Of a DNA stretch of 64,000 nucleotides, positions 42,716-52,600 are shown piece by piece. A model generated the notes under the pieces. The model worked only from the letters and a program-made list of their open reading frames with translations. It was not told where the DNA came from and ran no database searches. Both the position numbers and the translations under genes were made by a program. The stretch covers positions 434,001-498,000 of the forward strand of contig NZ_CP009889.1 in assembly GCF_000788395.1 (NCBI RefSeq), in the 5' to 3' direction. Positions within the stretch are counted from its first letter, which is position 1; each line of letters begins with the position of its first letter. The DNA is from Pseudoalteromonas piratica. Its GTDB lineage: Bacteria; Pseudomonadota; Gammaproteobacteria; Enterobacterales; Alteromonadaceae.

Positions 42716-44302
42716 ATGCCAAGTTTAGATAAGGCAAGGGCGCTTAAACAATTACTTGAATTAAGCTACCGACTTTCAATTGAGCGCGACACAACAAAAT
42801 TATTAGAAGATATTTTGCTATCAGCAAAATCTCTTTGTTATGCTGATGCAGGTACGATTTATTCTTTGAGTGATAATAAATTACACTTTGAAACGGTAAT
42901 AAATGACTCTCTCGATTTGTATTTGGGCGGGAGTTCCAATAATGAAATTCCTTTTTCGCCAATAACGCTGTTTAACCCAGATGGCACAGCGAATGAAAAT
43001 GCCTTAGTCACCCTCGCATCGCACTCTAAACAAACCATTCATATTCCGGATGTATACTCTTGTACTACTTATCCATTAACCCAAGCGAAGAAAGTCGATG
43101 AGCAAACAGGTTATCACACCACCACAGTATTAACTGTGCCAATGCTAAATCATGAGGGTGATATCAATGGTGTTATGCAATTGATTAACCCTATGGAAAA
43201 CGGTGAAGCAAGCCAGTTTGATGAAGTCAAAATTGATTTAGTTGAAGCACTTGCTTCGCTTGCTGCAGTTGCAATGAGTAACCAAGCATTAATCGATAAT
43301 ATGGAACAACTGTTTCGCTCTTTTGCAGAATTAATCGCGCAAGCTATAGATGAAAAATCACCTTATACCGGTGCGCACTGTCGCAGAGTACCTGAACTGA
43401 CAATGATGTTAGCCCATGCAGTGAATGATGTAGGTCATGGCCCATTTGCTGAATTTGAAATGACAGAGCAAGAAAAATACGCTTTAAATGTGGCTGGCTG
43501 GTTGCATGACTGTGGCAAAATAGCCACACCCGAATACATTATGGATAAAGCGACAAAGCTTGAAACAGTATTCGATCGCATCGATCTAATTAATACTCGC
43601 TTTGATGTGATTGAAAAAGAATTTGAAATTGCTTATTTGCGCAACGAAATAAGTGAACAAGCCTACCAAGAAAAACTACAAATGTTGGCAAGTGACAGAA
43701 GCTTTTTAGCCATAGTGAATATCGGTGGCGAGTTTATGACCGATGAGCAGTGTGAAGAGTTACAGAATATTGCAGACCGTTATGAGTACAATACAGCACT
43801 AGGAACAGTTAAATTACTGAATGATGAAGAGCTTAATTGCTTACAAATCCAGCGCGGCACGTTAACGGATGACGAGCGAAAAATAGTGAATAGGCATATT
43901 GATATTACAATAAGAATGCTCGAATCTCTTCCATTTCCGAAGCATTTAAGACAAGTGCCAGAATATGCAGGTGGGCATCACGAGCGAATGGATGGGCAAG
44001 GATATCCAAAAGGACTTGAAAAGCATCAGATGTCGGTACCTGCAAGAATGATGGCAATTGCGGATATATTTGAAGCACTGACAGCATCTGATAGACCCTA
44101 CAAAGAAGCGAAAAAACTCAGTGAGTGCATTGATATTATGCTTAAAATGGCAAAATTTGGTCATATTGACCCTGAGATTTTCGCTGTATTCATCGAACAA
44201 AATGTCTATTTAGAGTACGCAGAAAAATTTCTAGCTGATTTCCAAAAAGATACAGTGAATAATATTGAAGTCTTGGCGCTTTTAAATGAAAAGCCTCATT
44301 GA
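42716..44302 (+). CDS. GAF-HD-GYP cyclic di-GMP phosphodiesterase
   Basis: 528 residues. An N-terminal GAF domain (about 10-195) is followed by an HD-GYP domain (about 200-500) with HCRRVPEL, HDCGKIATPEYIM (His264-Asp265) and HHERMDGQGYPKGL (GYP at 429-431). Catalytic residues look intact. About 100 extra residues (about 280-380, helical, with many acidic positions) are inserted between the HD part and the TDDERKIVNRH helix; typical HD-GYP domains lack this. AAGGA lies about 10 bp before ATG 42716. It likely breaks down c-di-GMP made by the GGDEF protein upstream. Confidence 0.92.
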   Translation: MPSLDKARALKQLLELSYRLSIERDTTKLLEDILLSAKSLCYADAGTIYSLSDNKLHFETVINDSLDLYLGGSSNNEIPFSPITLFNPDGTANENALVTLASHSKQTIHIPDVYSCTTYPLTQAKKVDEQTGYHTTTVLTVPMLNHEGDINGVMQLINPMENGEASQFDEVKIDLVEALASLAAVAMSNQALIDNMEQLFRSFAELIAQAIDEKSPYTGAHCRRVPELTMMLAHAVNDVGHGPFAEFEMTEQEKYALNVAGWLHDCGKIATPEYIMDKATKLETVFDRIDLINTRFDVIEKEFEIAYLRNEISEQAYQEKLQMLASDRSFLAIVNIGGEFMTDEQCEELQNIADRYEYNTALGTVKLLNDEELNCLQIQRGTLTDDERKIVNRHIDITIRMLESLPFPKHLRQVPEYAGGHHERMDGQGYPKGLEKHQMSVPARMMAIADIFEALTASDRPYKEAKKLSECIDIMLKMAKFGHIDPEIFAVFIEQNVYLEYAEKFLADFQKDTVNNIEVLALLNEKPH

Positions 44303-44370
44303 AGTTCTTGCGTAAAAAGCGAGTAGAAACTAACTTTATTTACAGCGTTTATTAATTAAAAAGCACTTTT

Positions 44371-45168
44371 ATGGCGTCAGCAGAGCAACCGGGACAAATA
44401 TCAGCTCAAGCATTATTAGCGGAGCGAAAACGCCTAGAAGAAGAGTTTGAGGCTCGTTACACAAAACGTATTACGGTGATGTTTACAGATCTCGTTGGAT
44501 CGACATCAATTACCGAAACCCATGGTGATATTCTTGCGCGTGAAATGATAAAGCATCATGACGATATTATTCGAGAGCGCATTGAAGCCAATCAAGGTGT
44601 ACTTGTAAAAACCTTAGGCGATGGCACCATGAGTTATTTTTCAAATACACTTTGTGCTATTGACGCAGCTGTTTCAATTCAAAACGCATTAGTTGAATTC
44701 AATAAACAAAAAAAATTGGCCATGCCAATTCAGGTACGGATAGGCATTAACTTCGGCGAAGGTATTGTTGAGGAAGATGACATATATGGCGACGTTGTTA
44801 ATGTAGCAGCCCGAATAGAATCGCAAGCGCAAGCCGAAGAAATCTATATTTCTGAATCAGCTTATCAAGAGCTCTCTGAAAAGGGAAAATATTACGCTCG
44901 TGTAATTAAAAGCACTTACCTCAAAGGTAAAGCGAAACCAGTGCAAGTTATCAAAGTATTTTATAAACAAGAAGAAATTGAAATTGATCGAAAACGAACA
45001 ATTTTAAGTGACGTAAAAGATAAACTGTCACTTAAGGGAGTGTTTCGAGTTTTTGTTTTTTTTGCAGTGTTGATTGGGCTTGTTTATGCCTACATGACGT
45101 TTTCCAATTTATTGGAACAAGAGCCTAATGTGTCTGAGACTCGCAGCAAAAAAACCACGATGGAGTAA
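44371..45168 (+). CDS. Class III adenylate cyclase with C-terminal membrane anchor
   Basis: 265 residues. A short helical N-terminus (about 12-30) leads into a cyclase catalytic domain with both metal aspartates (Asp40 in VMFTDLVGST; Asp84 in TLGDG), the adenine-specifying Lys80 and Asp137 (DIYGD), and Asn144/Arg148 in NVAARIE. This full set predicts ATP as substrate and cAMP as product. A single hydrophobic segment near residues 224-245 is followed by a 20-residue tail, so the enzyme is tail-anchored with no separate sensor domain. It lies 68 bp after the HD-GYP gene and 61 bp before the bcsA-like gene. Confidence 0.9.
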   Translation: MASAEQPGQISAQALLAERKRLEEEFEARYTKRITVMFTDLVGSTSITETHGDILAREMIKHHDDIIRERIEANQGVLVKTLGDGTMSYFSNTLCAIDAAVSIQNALVEFNKQKKLAMPIQVRIGINFGEGIVEEDDIYGDVVNVAARIESQAQAEEIYISESAYQELSEKGKYYARVIKSTYLKGKAKPVQVIKVFYKQEEIEIDRKRTILSDVKDKLSLKGVFRVFVFFAVLIGLVYAYMTFSNLLEQEPNVSETRSKKTTME

Positions 45169-45229
45169 TTGTTAAAAAGGAAAAGGAGCAGTACTAAGAG
45201 GACAGTGTAAACTAGTTTAGGGGATTGTT

Positions 45230-47431
45230 ATGCAATCCAAAACGAAGCAACACTCAAGCTTACCTTTGAAATTAGCACTTGCAGCATTATTAATTTTTAT
45301 TGGTACACTTGCGACGTCTTACCAAGTAAATGATGTCACCGTTTGGACAGGGTATGGTTTAGTTGTTGGCGCATGGCTCTTCTCTGGACGAAAATACATC
45401 AAGGGCGATAAATTTCGCATTTTCATCATTATGCTTTTAAGCTTTGTTAGCTTTCGTTATTTTGCTTGGCGAGCAACAAGCACTTTGGTGTTTACGGGAC
45501 CTATTGATTTTATTTTTGTAGCTTTACTATTTTTGGCTGAACTGGAAGTGACGTTAGTTCACATTGTCGGTGTGTTTTCAAACATCTTCCCTATGAAACA
45601 CCGTAAGCCACCTCATCTACCTTTAGATTTAAGCAAGTACCCAACCGTTGATGTTTTTATCCCTACTTATAATGAGCCCGAAGAAGTGGCTGAAATTACA
45701 GCTCTTGCATGTTTGGATCTTGATTATCCAAAAGAAAAAATAAGAGTATATATTCTTGATGACGGCGGTACCAAGGCTAAACGAGAAAACCCACAAAGCT
45801 CAGCAGATGCTTGGTTTAGGCATAGACGACTCAAACAGTTTGCTAAGAAACATGGTTGCTTTTATATAACGCGTGATGATAACAGCCATGCTAAGTCTGG
45901 CAACATAAACCATGCAATGGCGCAAACCAATGGTGAGCTTATTTTATGCTTAGATTGTGATCATGTGCCATCGCGAGAGTTTTTAAAGCATACGGTGGGT
46001 TGGTTTTTAAAAGACCCAAAACTCTTTTTAGTACAAACACCACACTTTTTTGTTAACCCTGATCCCCTTGAGCAAAACATGGATACTTTTGCAAAAGTAC
46101 CCAGTGAAAATGAGATGTTCTTTCGTTCAACATTACCCGGCATGGATTTATGGAATGCAGCATTTTTTTGTGGTTCAGCAGCGGTTTTAAGACGTAAAGC
46201 ACTTGAAGAGGTCGGTGGGATAGCGGGTGAAACCGTTACTGAAGATGCAGAAACAGCCCTAAAACTCCATGCAAAGGGGTATAACAGTATTTATTACAAT
46301 AAACCCATGGTTTGCGGCATGACACCTGAGACGATAAGTGACTTTATGTTGCAACGTACACGTTGGTGCCAAGGGATGATCCAAATGGGTATTTTGTTTA
46401 ATCCTTTCAAGCAAAGTGGTCTCACTTTGGCGCAAAAAGTGTGTTATTCAAGTTTCTATTTATTCTGGTTTTTTGGTTTAGCACGATTGATGTTTTTAAT
46501 TGCGCCGAGCTTATTTTTAATCTTCGGTATGCAGGTTTACCATGCCAGTGTAGAACAAATAATGATGTATGCGGTGCCGCACGTAATAGGTAGTTTGATA
46601 GTGTCTAACATTATGTATGGACGCTACCGATGGCCACTTTTTTCCGAATTATATGAAAGTATTCAATCCATATTCTTAGCGCCTGTTGTATTAGGCGTGA
46701 TCGCTGAGCCAAGAAAACCGGTTTTTAAAGTAACGCCTAAAGGCAATAAACATGGTGATGATGTCCTTAGCCCATTGGCTAAACCATTTTATTTTATTTG
46801 CTTTATCTTGTTACTTTCCTTGCCATTTAGTGTCTACAAATGGGTTGAATATCCGTTAATGCGCGATACCACGCTGGTGTGTTTTATTTGGCTATCTGTC
46901 AATATTGTGTTGGTTTTTGCATCGTTTGGTGTGTTTTGGGAGCGTCATCAAGTACGTAACCACCATCGCGCAATGGTGAACCTTGTTACAGGTGTTTCAG
47001 TAGATAATAAATCAAAACCGATTCCAGGTGCTATCCACGATATTTCTATTTCAGGCACCGCAATTACCCTAAAAACAGACATTTTATTTCTGCAAGGTCA
47101 GAAAATTAAACTACATTTTAAAGATAAAGTAGGCCGTCGTTATCATCTTGATGCTGAAGTTAAACGCGTGCAAGAACGAGCTGGTGAAGTTGTTATCGGA
47201 TGTCAGTTTGCAAATGTCTCTGAAAACATTGCTGAGCTTGTGCACTTAGTTTATGAAGACAGTAACAAGTGGCAGGAATTTTGGTTCAGACCATTAAAAC
47301 AGCCGAGCATTGCGCGGATATTATCACTTTTCATCTCTTGCGGTAGAACAGGCACAGTTGAATCTCTGAAAGCTTTTAAGCGATTTGTGCTTTTTAGAAT
47401 AACTGAGAAAAATAAGGAGCGTTCGGCATGA
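45230..47431 (+). CDS. bcsA: BcsA-like beta-glucan (cellulose) synthase with PilZ domain
   Basis: 733 residues, several membrane segments around a family 2 glycosyltransferase. Motifs: D177/D178 (ILDDGGT), DCD 242-244, FFCGS, TED 337-339 with the catalytic base, QRTRW 375-379, and FKVTPKG near 499, the gating-loop motif of cellulose synthases. The C-terminal PilZ domain (about 570-670) has RNHHR (R576, R580) and DISISG (D604-G609), the c-di-GMP site. It should polymerise UDP-glucose, or a related sugar, when c-di-GMP is bound. The stop overlaps bcsB by four bases (47428-47431). GGGGA precedes ATG 45230. Confidence 0.93.
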   Translation: MQSKTKQHSSLPLKLALAALLIFIGTLATSYQVNDVTVWTGYGLVVGAWLFSGRKYIKGDKFRIFIIMLLSFVSFRYFAWRATSTLVFTGPIDFIFVALLFLAELEVTLVHIVGVFSNIFPMKHRKPPHLPLDLSKYPTVDVFIPTYNEPEEVAEITALACLDLDYPKEKIRVYILDDGGTKAKRENPQSSADAWFRHRRLKQFAKKHGCFYITRDDNSHAKSGNINHAMAQTNGELILCLDCDHVPSREFLKHTVGWFLKDPKLFLVQTPHFFVNPDPLEQNMDTFAKVPSENEMFFRSTLPGMDLWNAAFFCGSAAVLRRKALEEVGGIAGETVTEDAETALKLHAKGYNSIYYNKPMVCGMTPETISDFMLQRTRWCQGMIQMGILFNPFKQSGLTLAQKVCYSSFYLFWFFGLARLMFLIAPSLFLIFGMQVYHASVEQIMMYAVPHVIGSLIVSNIMYGRYRWPLFSELYESIQSIFLAPVVLGVIAEPRKPVFKVTPKGNKHGDDVLSPLAKPFYFICFILLLSLPFSVYKWVEYPLMRDTTLVCFIWLSVNIVLVFASFGVFWERHQVRNHHRAMVNLVTGVSVDNKSKPIPGAIHDISISGTAITLKTDILFLQGQKIKLHFKDKVGRRYHLDAEVKRVQERAGEVVIGCQFANVSENIAELVHLVYEDSNKWQEFWFRPLKQPSIARILSLFISCGRTGTVESLKAFKRFVLFRITEKNKERSA

Positions 47432-49611
47432 AATTAATGAAATTTCTGCTGTTATGTTGTTTTGTATTTTCTGTTTGTCTTGATGCGAAAACCCTCAAGA
47501 TCCCGTTGTCAGAAGTTTATCCTGTTGAAAGCTTAGATCTGCGATGCATCGATGCTAAGTACGAAATGAAGTTGCCGATACCGGCAAGGTGGCAAGTGAA
47601 CAGTGCAAAATTGTTTTTTAGCTATGTTAATTCCGCATCATTGTTAAAAAAGAATTCACAGCTGGTTGTTAGATTAAATGGTACACCCCTTGCGCAAATG
47701 AAGTTAGATCCAAATGCACCCGAAGGGCACGCCGAAATCGATTTACCGAGTTTGTTATTACAGCCGGGCTATAACGATTTAGTGTTTGAAGTTAACCAAC
47801 ACTATGCCACGCAATGTGAGCTGCCATGTGTGCCTGAACTTTGGACAAGATTGAAACTTGATCAAGCTTATATGGAGTTTGATTACACCCTTGCCCCGTT
47901 ACCAAAGCAACTCTCATTGGTGGCAAATACCTTGTTTGATGAACGGAGTTTCTTAGATAATAATATCAATATTGTGACCGAAGATTATCGCGATGAAAAT
48001 CTGAGTGTTGCAGGCTCAATCGCTTCAGGGATCGGCGTACGTTTTAACTTCCAACCGACAAATTTTCACGCCCGCAAATCATTAATAGAAAAAATGGATA
48101 ATATTGTGATTGGTAGTGAGCAATTTATCCGTGATTTCTTATCTCAATATAATTTAAATCCGATTATTGAAACGCCTACTGTCACGATTCTATCGATGAT
48201 TAAGTCAGAGTTTGATGAACAAGGAAATCAAGAATACATTGAGGATGAGCGATACGCCTTGATACTAATTGCAGGTGATAGTCAAAAAGAAATTCAATTG
48301 GCAGCAGAATCATTCGATGTGCTTTCTCTGCCTTTTCCAGATACAAACTCAATGAGGTTACATGAATTTGAATTACCTGACATTCGCATGTATGCCGGTA
48401 AAAATACATTAGCGACTGGTGCTGATTATGAGTTCAATAAATTAGATTTTGCGACACACACTTTCAGAGGGTTTTCAGGTTCGCAAAAAACCATAAACTT
48501 TCGTTTACCGTCTGATTTTATGATTAAACCAAATCAATACGTAGATTTAAATTTAAACTATGCTTACGGCGCTGGCTCTCGCACAGACTCCTCATTAAAT
48601 GTGTTACTAAATAAACAATATGTTGCATCAATTCATTTAGATGATCCTCGTGGTGGTTTGATTAGTAATTATCAAATTTCGATGCCTACATATCTTTTCA
48701 AAGAAGGTAATAATTCGATTTCTTTTCAGCCGACTATGACCCCATTAGTCACTGAGAACTGTAGCTTTATTCAAACTGAAAATTTATTTTTGACGCTCTT
48801 TGATAACTCGTCAATGCGTTTCCCAGAGATGCCACATAAAATTGAAATGCCTAGGCTCGATCTTATGTTTGTAAATGGTTTTCCTTTTACGCGCTGGCCT
48901 GATGGCTTTGAGGCGAGGATTGCGTTAACAGAGTTAAATGAAAACACTGTTGCTGCGGCTTATAATATGATGGCTGTGCTTGGTCAAAAAAATGGTTACC
49001 CTTTGATCAGTATGGAGGTTACTAATAAGCTAGATGAAAACTATGATGGCGAGCAAATCGTTATAAGTACAATGCGTGCATTACCTAAGCCCTTTGCAGA
49101 AAATGCGCCACTCAAAATAGGCGAGAAGTTACGCGTACCTTACCCAATTTATCAAGAATTAGAAGGTGAAACGAATGTCGCGATTTCGACCCAACAAAGC
49201 GATATTAGTTTTGATAAAGGGATGATTATGCAGTATCAATCGCCAGGTGTACTAGGGCGCAGTGTTGTATTATTTACTGCAAAAACAACAGAAGCTTTAA
49301 GACGATTGACAAGATTTACGACCCAAGGAGCACTGCAAAGTCAGGTGAAAGGTGACCTAGTAATGGTCGACATGTTTGATGAGAAACGCACAAGAGCATT
49401 AGAACAGGCCAAATTCTCGGCAGTTTCCGTAACGGTTGGGGATAAGTATATTACTGGTAAAGCGGGAAAAGTGAATGCCGTTGAATCAGTATTCGTGTCA
49501 AATCCAAATCTCTACTGGATAGCCATTTTGGTATCGATTTTATTATTTTCTTTATTGTACTACCTATTATTGAAGCGTCGTAGAGCAATGCGTCAAGAAA
49601 ACGAGAGCTAA
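47428..49611 (+). CDS. bcsB: BcsB-like periplasmic subunit of the synthase
   Basis: 727 residues. A signal peptide (MKLMKFLLLCCFVFSVCLDA) is followed by alternating beta-rich carbohydrate-binding-like and flavodoxin-like domains, and a single C-terminal membrane helix (NLYWIAILVSILLFSLLYYLLL) with a basic tail, as in BcsB. The order and the ATGA overlap with bcsA support a BcsA-BcsB complex that guides the nascent glucan across the inner membrane. The sequence is diverged, so the call rests on architecture and position as well as on segments such as GYNDLVFEVNQHY and ENCSFIQTENLFL. Confidence 0.87.
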   Translation: MKLMKFLLLCCFVFSVCLDAKTLKIPLSEVYPVESLDLRCIDAKYEMKLPIPARWQVNSAKLFFSYVNSASLLKKNSQLVVRLNGTPLAQMKLDPNAPEGHAEIDLPSLLLQPGYNDLVFEVNQHYATQCELPCVPELWTRLKLDQAYMEFDYTLAPLPKQLSLVANTLFDERSFLDNNINIVTEDYRDENLSVAGSIASGIGVRFNFQPTNFHARKSLIEKMDNIVIGSEQFIRDFLSQYNLNPIIETPTVTILSMIKSEFDEQGNQEYIEDERYALILIAGDSQKEIQLAAESFDVLSLPFPDTNSMRLHEFELPDIRMYAGKNTLATGADYEFNKLDFATHTFRGFSGSQKTINFRLPSDFMIKPNQYVDLNLNYAYGAGSRTDSSLNVLLNKQYVASIHLDDPRGGLISNYQISMPTYLFKEGNNSISFQPTMTPLVTENCSFIQTENLFLTLFDNSSMRFPEMPHKIEMPRLDLMFVNGFPFTRWPDGFEARIALTELNENTVAAAYNMMAVLGQKNGYPLISMEVTNKLDENYDGEQIVISTMRALPKPFAENAPLKIGEKLRVPYPIYQELEGETNVAISTQQSDISFDKGMIMQYQSPGVLGRSVVLFTAKTTEALRRLTRFTTQGALQSQVKGDLVMVDMFDEKRTRALEQAKFSAVSVTVGDKYITGKAGKVNAVESVFVSNPNLYWIAILVSILLFSLLYYLLLKRRRAMRQENES

Positions 49612-49617
49612 CAAATC

Positions 49618-52600
49618 ATGAAATGGTTTAGTGTGCTTTTCAGCCTAAGCCTGCTCTTTTTTCATACTGCAGTGATAGCTAAATATACCTTGGTGTTGAG
49701 CCAATCTCAGCACCTAAATGAAAGTAGAGAGCGAGCACTTATCGCCAGTGGCATTGTCCCGTTTAGCTGCGAGTTAGTGAATCAATTGGGCACTTATGTT
49801 GTGCGATGTGGTAAGCATTCAAAACGTCGTTTTTTCGAGCCATATGTTCAGCAATTGGAGAAGCTTGATATCTACTCAAAAATTGAAGGTTATCAGTCAG
49901 TACCAATTCTTTTTAGTTTCGAACCGATTACCTTAGGAGAAGAAACGCAGTTGTTTCTGCAAAAGCTTGCACAGCAAACACTCAATGTAAAAAGCAGTAA
50001 ATCTGCGCATAAACCAGTGCAATCATTAGACGTGAACTGGGATAAAGAGCAATTTAAGCAAGGGCTGTATTTTATTGATAGGGGCTGGGCGGCATATCGA
50101 AAGAAAGAATATAAACTTGCCACAAATCTATTTGCATTGGCAAAACAAATACCGAAACTAGCAAATGCCGCAGATCATGGTCAAGCACTGACATTGCTTG
50201 CTATCGGTAAAAAAAATGAAGCGCTCGAAATTTTATGGCCACTATACCAGGCTGGCTTTAATCGAGAGCAAGTACTCCCGAGCATTTTGTCATTAGCAAA
50301 TGAGTTAGGTCGTACAGATTTGATTGCAGAACTTGTACCTCAATTATCTATTGAAGAGCAGGAACGCTGGCAGTTAATTACACTTGAAGCAAAGCTTAAA
50401 CAGCGGGTAAAACAAAATAAAGTAACTTTTCAAACCTTAATGAATGACTATGACCCGTTGTTTGAACAATGTTATGGGTTTAATACCTTGCTAAATGCAG
50501 TCAAACAGCTTACGAAAATAGTTAAAAAGTTAACCTTAACAGAGCAACTCGCTAAATATTGTGATGAAGGTGAACAACACCTTGCATTAGCGTATTTGAA
50601 AAGCAATCTTTTGAAGCAAAAAGCTGATTATTTAGAAACACATCAGAGATTTGAAAAACACAAAAAGCTTCTTCAAGATACCTCCGTTAAACAACATATT
50701 AGCCGTATTCAGTTTGACACTTTAATGCACATCGCAAGTATAGAGTCGACACCGCCAGAAAAAAAACTCGAAATTTACCAATTTATGGCAAAACGATGGT
50801 CAGGAAATACTGCACTGAAGTTCGCCACTGCATGGCACTATTACAATGCATCATATTTTAATGATGCACTTTCTTTGTTTGACGAAATTTATGAGCGAAG
50901 TCCTAATCCTGAAGCGGCAAAAGGCATAGTGCTATCGACATTGGCTCTGGGTGATAATCAAAAAGCACAGCTTTTGGCAAAAAAAATGGGTGATAAAACA
51001 CTGTATTTGTCAGCCCTAAAAAAAGAACTTTCTACTCACCCCATACCTTCATTAGCGGCATTTGAAATTGCAGATGAAATACTAACGTTAGACTCACAAT
51101 ATGAAGCAGCTTATTCAGCGAGAGCTTGGTATTTTTTTGAGCAAAATAGAATTAGTGAAGCATTGGTTGTTTTTAAAACATGGTTTGAGCTTAACCCTGA
51201 AACGGAAGATGCATTACTTGGGCAAGTACTTTGTTTACAACGTTTAAAAGATGAAGCTCAGCTATTGGCATTAATTGATAAATATCCCAAGTATCAGAAC
51301 AAGATTTATGAAGGATTAGCGCAACATTATTTTGACCAAAGCGAGTTTGTAAAAGCCAATGAATATTTTAGAAAGTTAGCACAAGTCAAATCGTTAAGTA
51401 CCGAGCAGCAAGCCCTTTATGCATGGTCACTGAGCAAGGTAAAGCATTACGATGAAAGTAATATGATTTTCAAAAGCTTGCTTAGTAAAAACCATGATGA
51501 GAATGCATTAAGTGGTTTATTAGTTAATTATCAAGCTGAAGGGAAAACAAGTGAAATTGCTAAATTAAAACAACGTTATGCTTCAGAGCCCAAATATAAG
51601 GCTATTTTTGCCCAATTTGGACTCGGTGAAAAGCAATGGCTAAGTTTTGCAGACACCGTTGCTATTGACGATGAAAACGCCGCAAATAGTTTGTTAAACC
51701 TTAATAAGCCGGCTATTTGGTATCGTGCTGAAAGTATCAATAAAAAAGGCGACAATGGGAGTAGTAAATTAGAATTACTATCTCAGCAATTGGGTGGCTC
51801 GATAAGCTTTAATAAACACCAACTAAATGTGGCAATGCAACACTTTCAACTAGATAGTGGCAGTATTTCTTCGTTGAGTAACTTAGGCAGTAATTATATC
51901 GACAAGACGATCAACCTTGTTTCAAGCAGCGATTCAGAAAACTTTTGGCTTGCACAATATCACTACCAAGGTGAGCAAAAATGGACGTTCACGCTGGCTG
52001 AAGCACCATCAATAAATGAAATCGATAAAAGCTATCATTGGTTAGTGCAATGGCAGTATTCAGATTACAAAGTTAAGCTTTTTGATAAACCAATATTTGA
52101 ATCAAAACTTGCGCTGGTAGGTGAAATTGATCCTTATACTGAGCAAGCGTTTGGTAAGGTGCACGATAAAGGACTTGAAGTAACCTTATCGAAAAAGTTA
52201 ACCACTGCGTGGAATGCCAATTTTCTTGCTAGTTACAGTGAGCTTGAAGGCACGAATGTTATTGATAATTCGCGTATCAATGTGAACATCAGTGCGGCAA
52301 CAAATACCCAATTTAAACGAAATGAGTTGGTGTACGGTGGTTTTGGTAATTGGCAACAATATCAACATAATAGTAATGCATTTTATTTTGGTCATGGCGG
52401 CTATTTTAGCCCTCAATCGTTATCGGTTGTCGGAGCGTTTGGTCGCTACCATCAATACAATCAAATTGATTGGTGGTTTATTGATGCATCACTTTCTTAC
52501 TTTGATTACTCAACCGATGATATTGCTCAATACCCACTCAGTAATCGCCCAGAATTTATTTTGGGTGAATCAAATAATGGCATGGGTGCGAATTTCTCAC

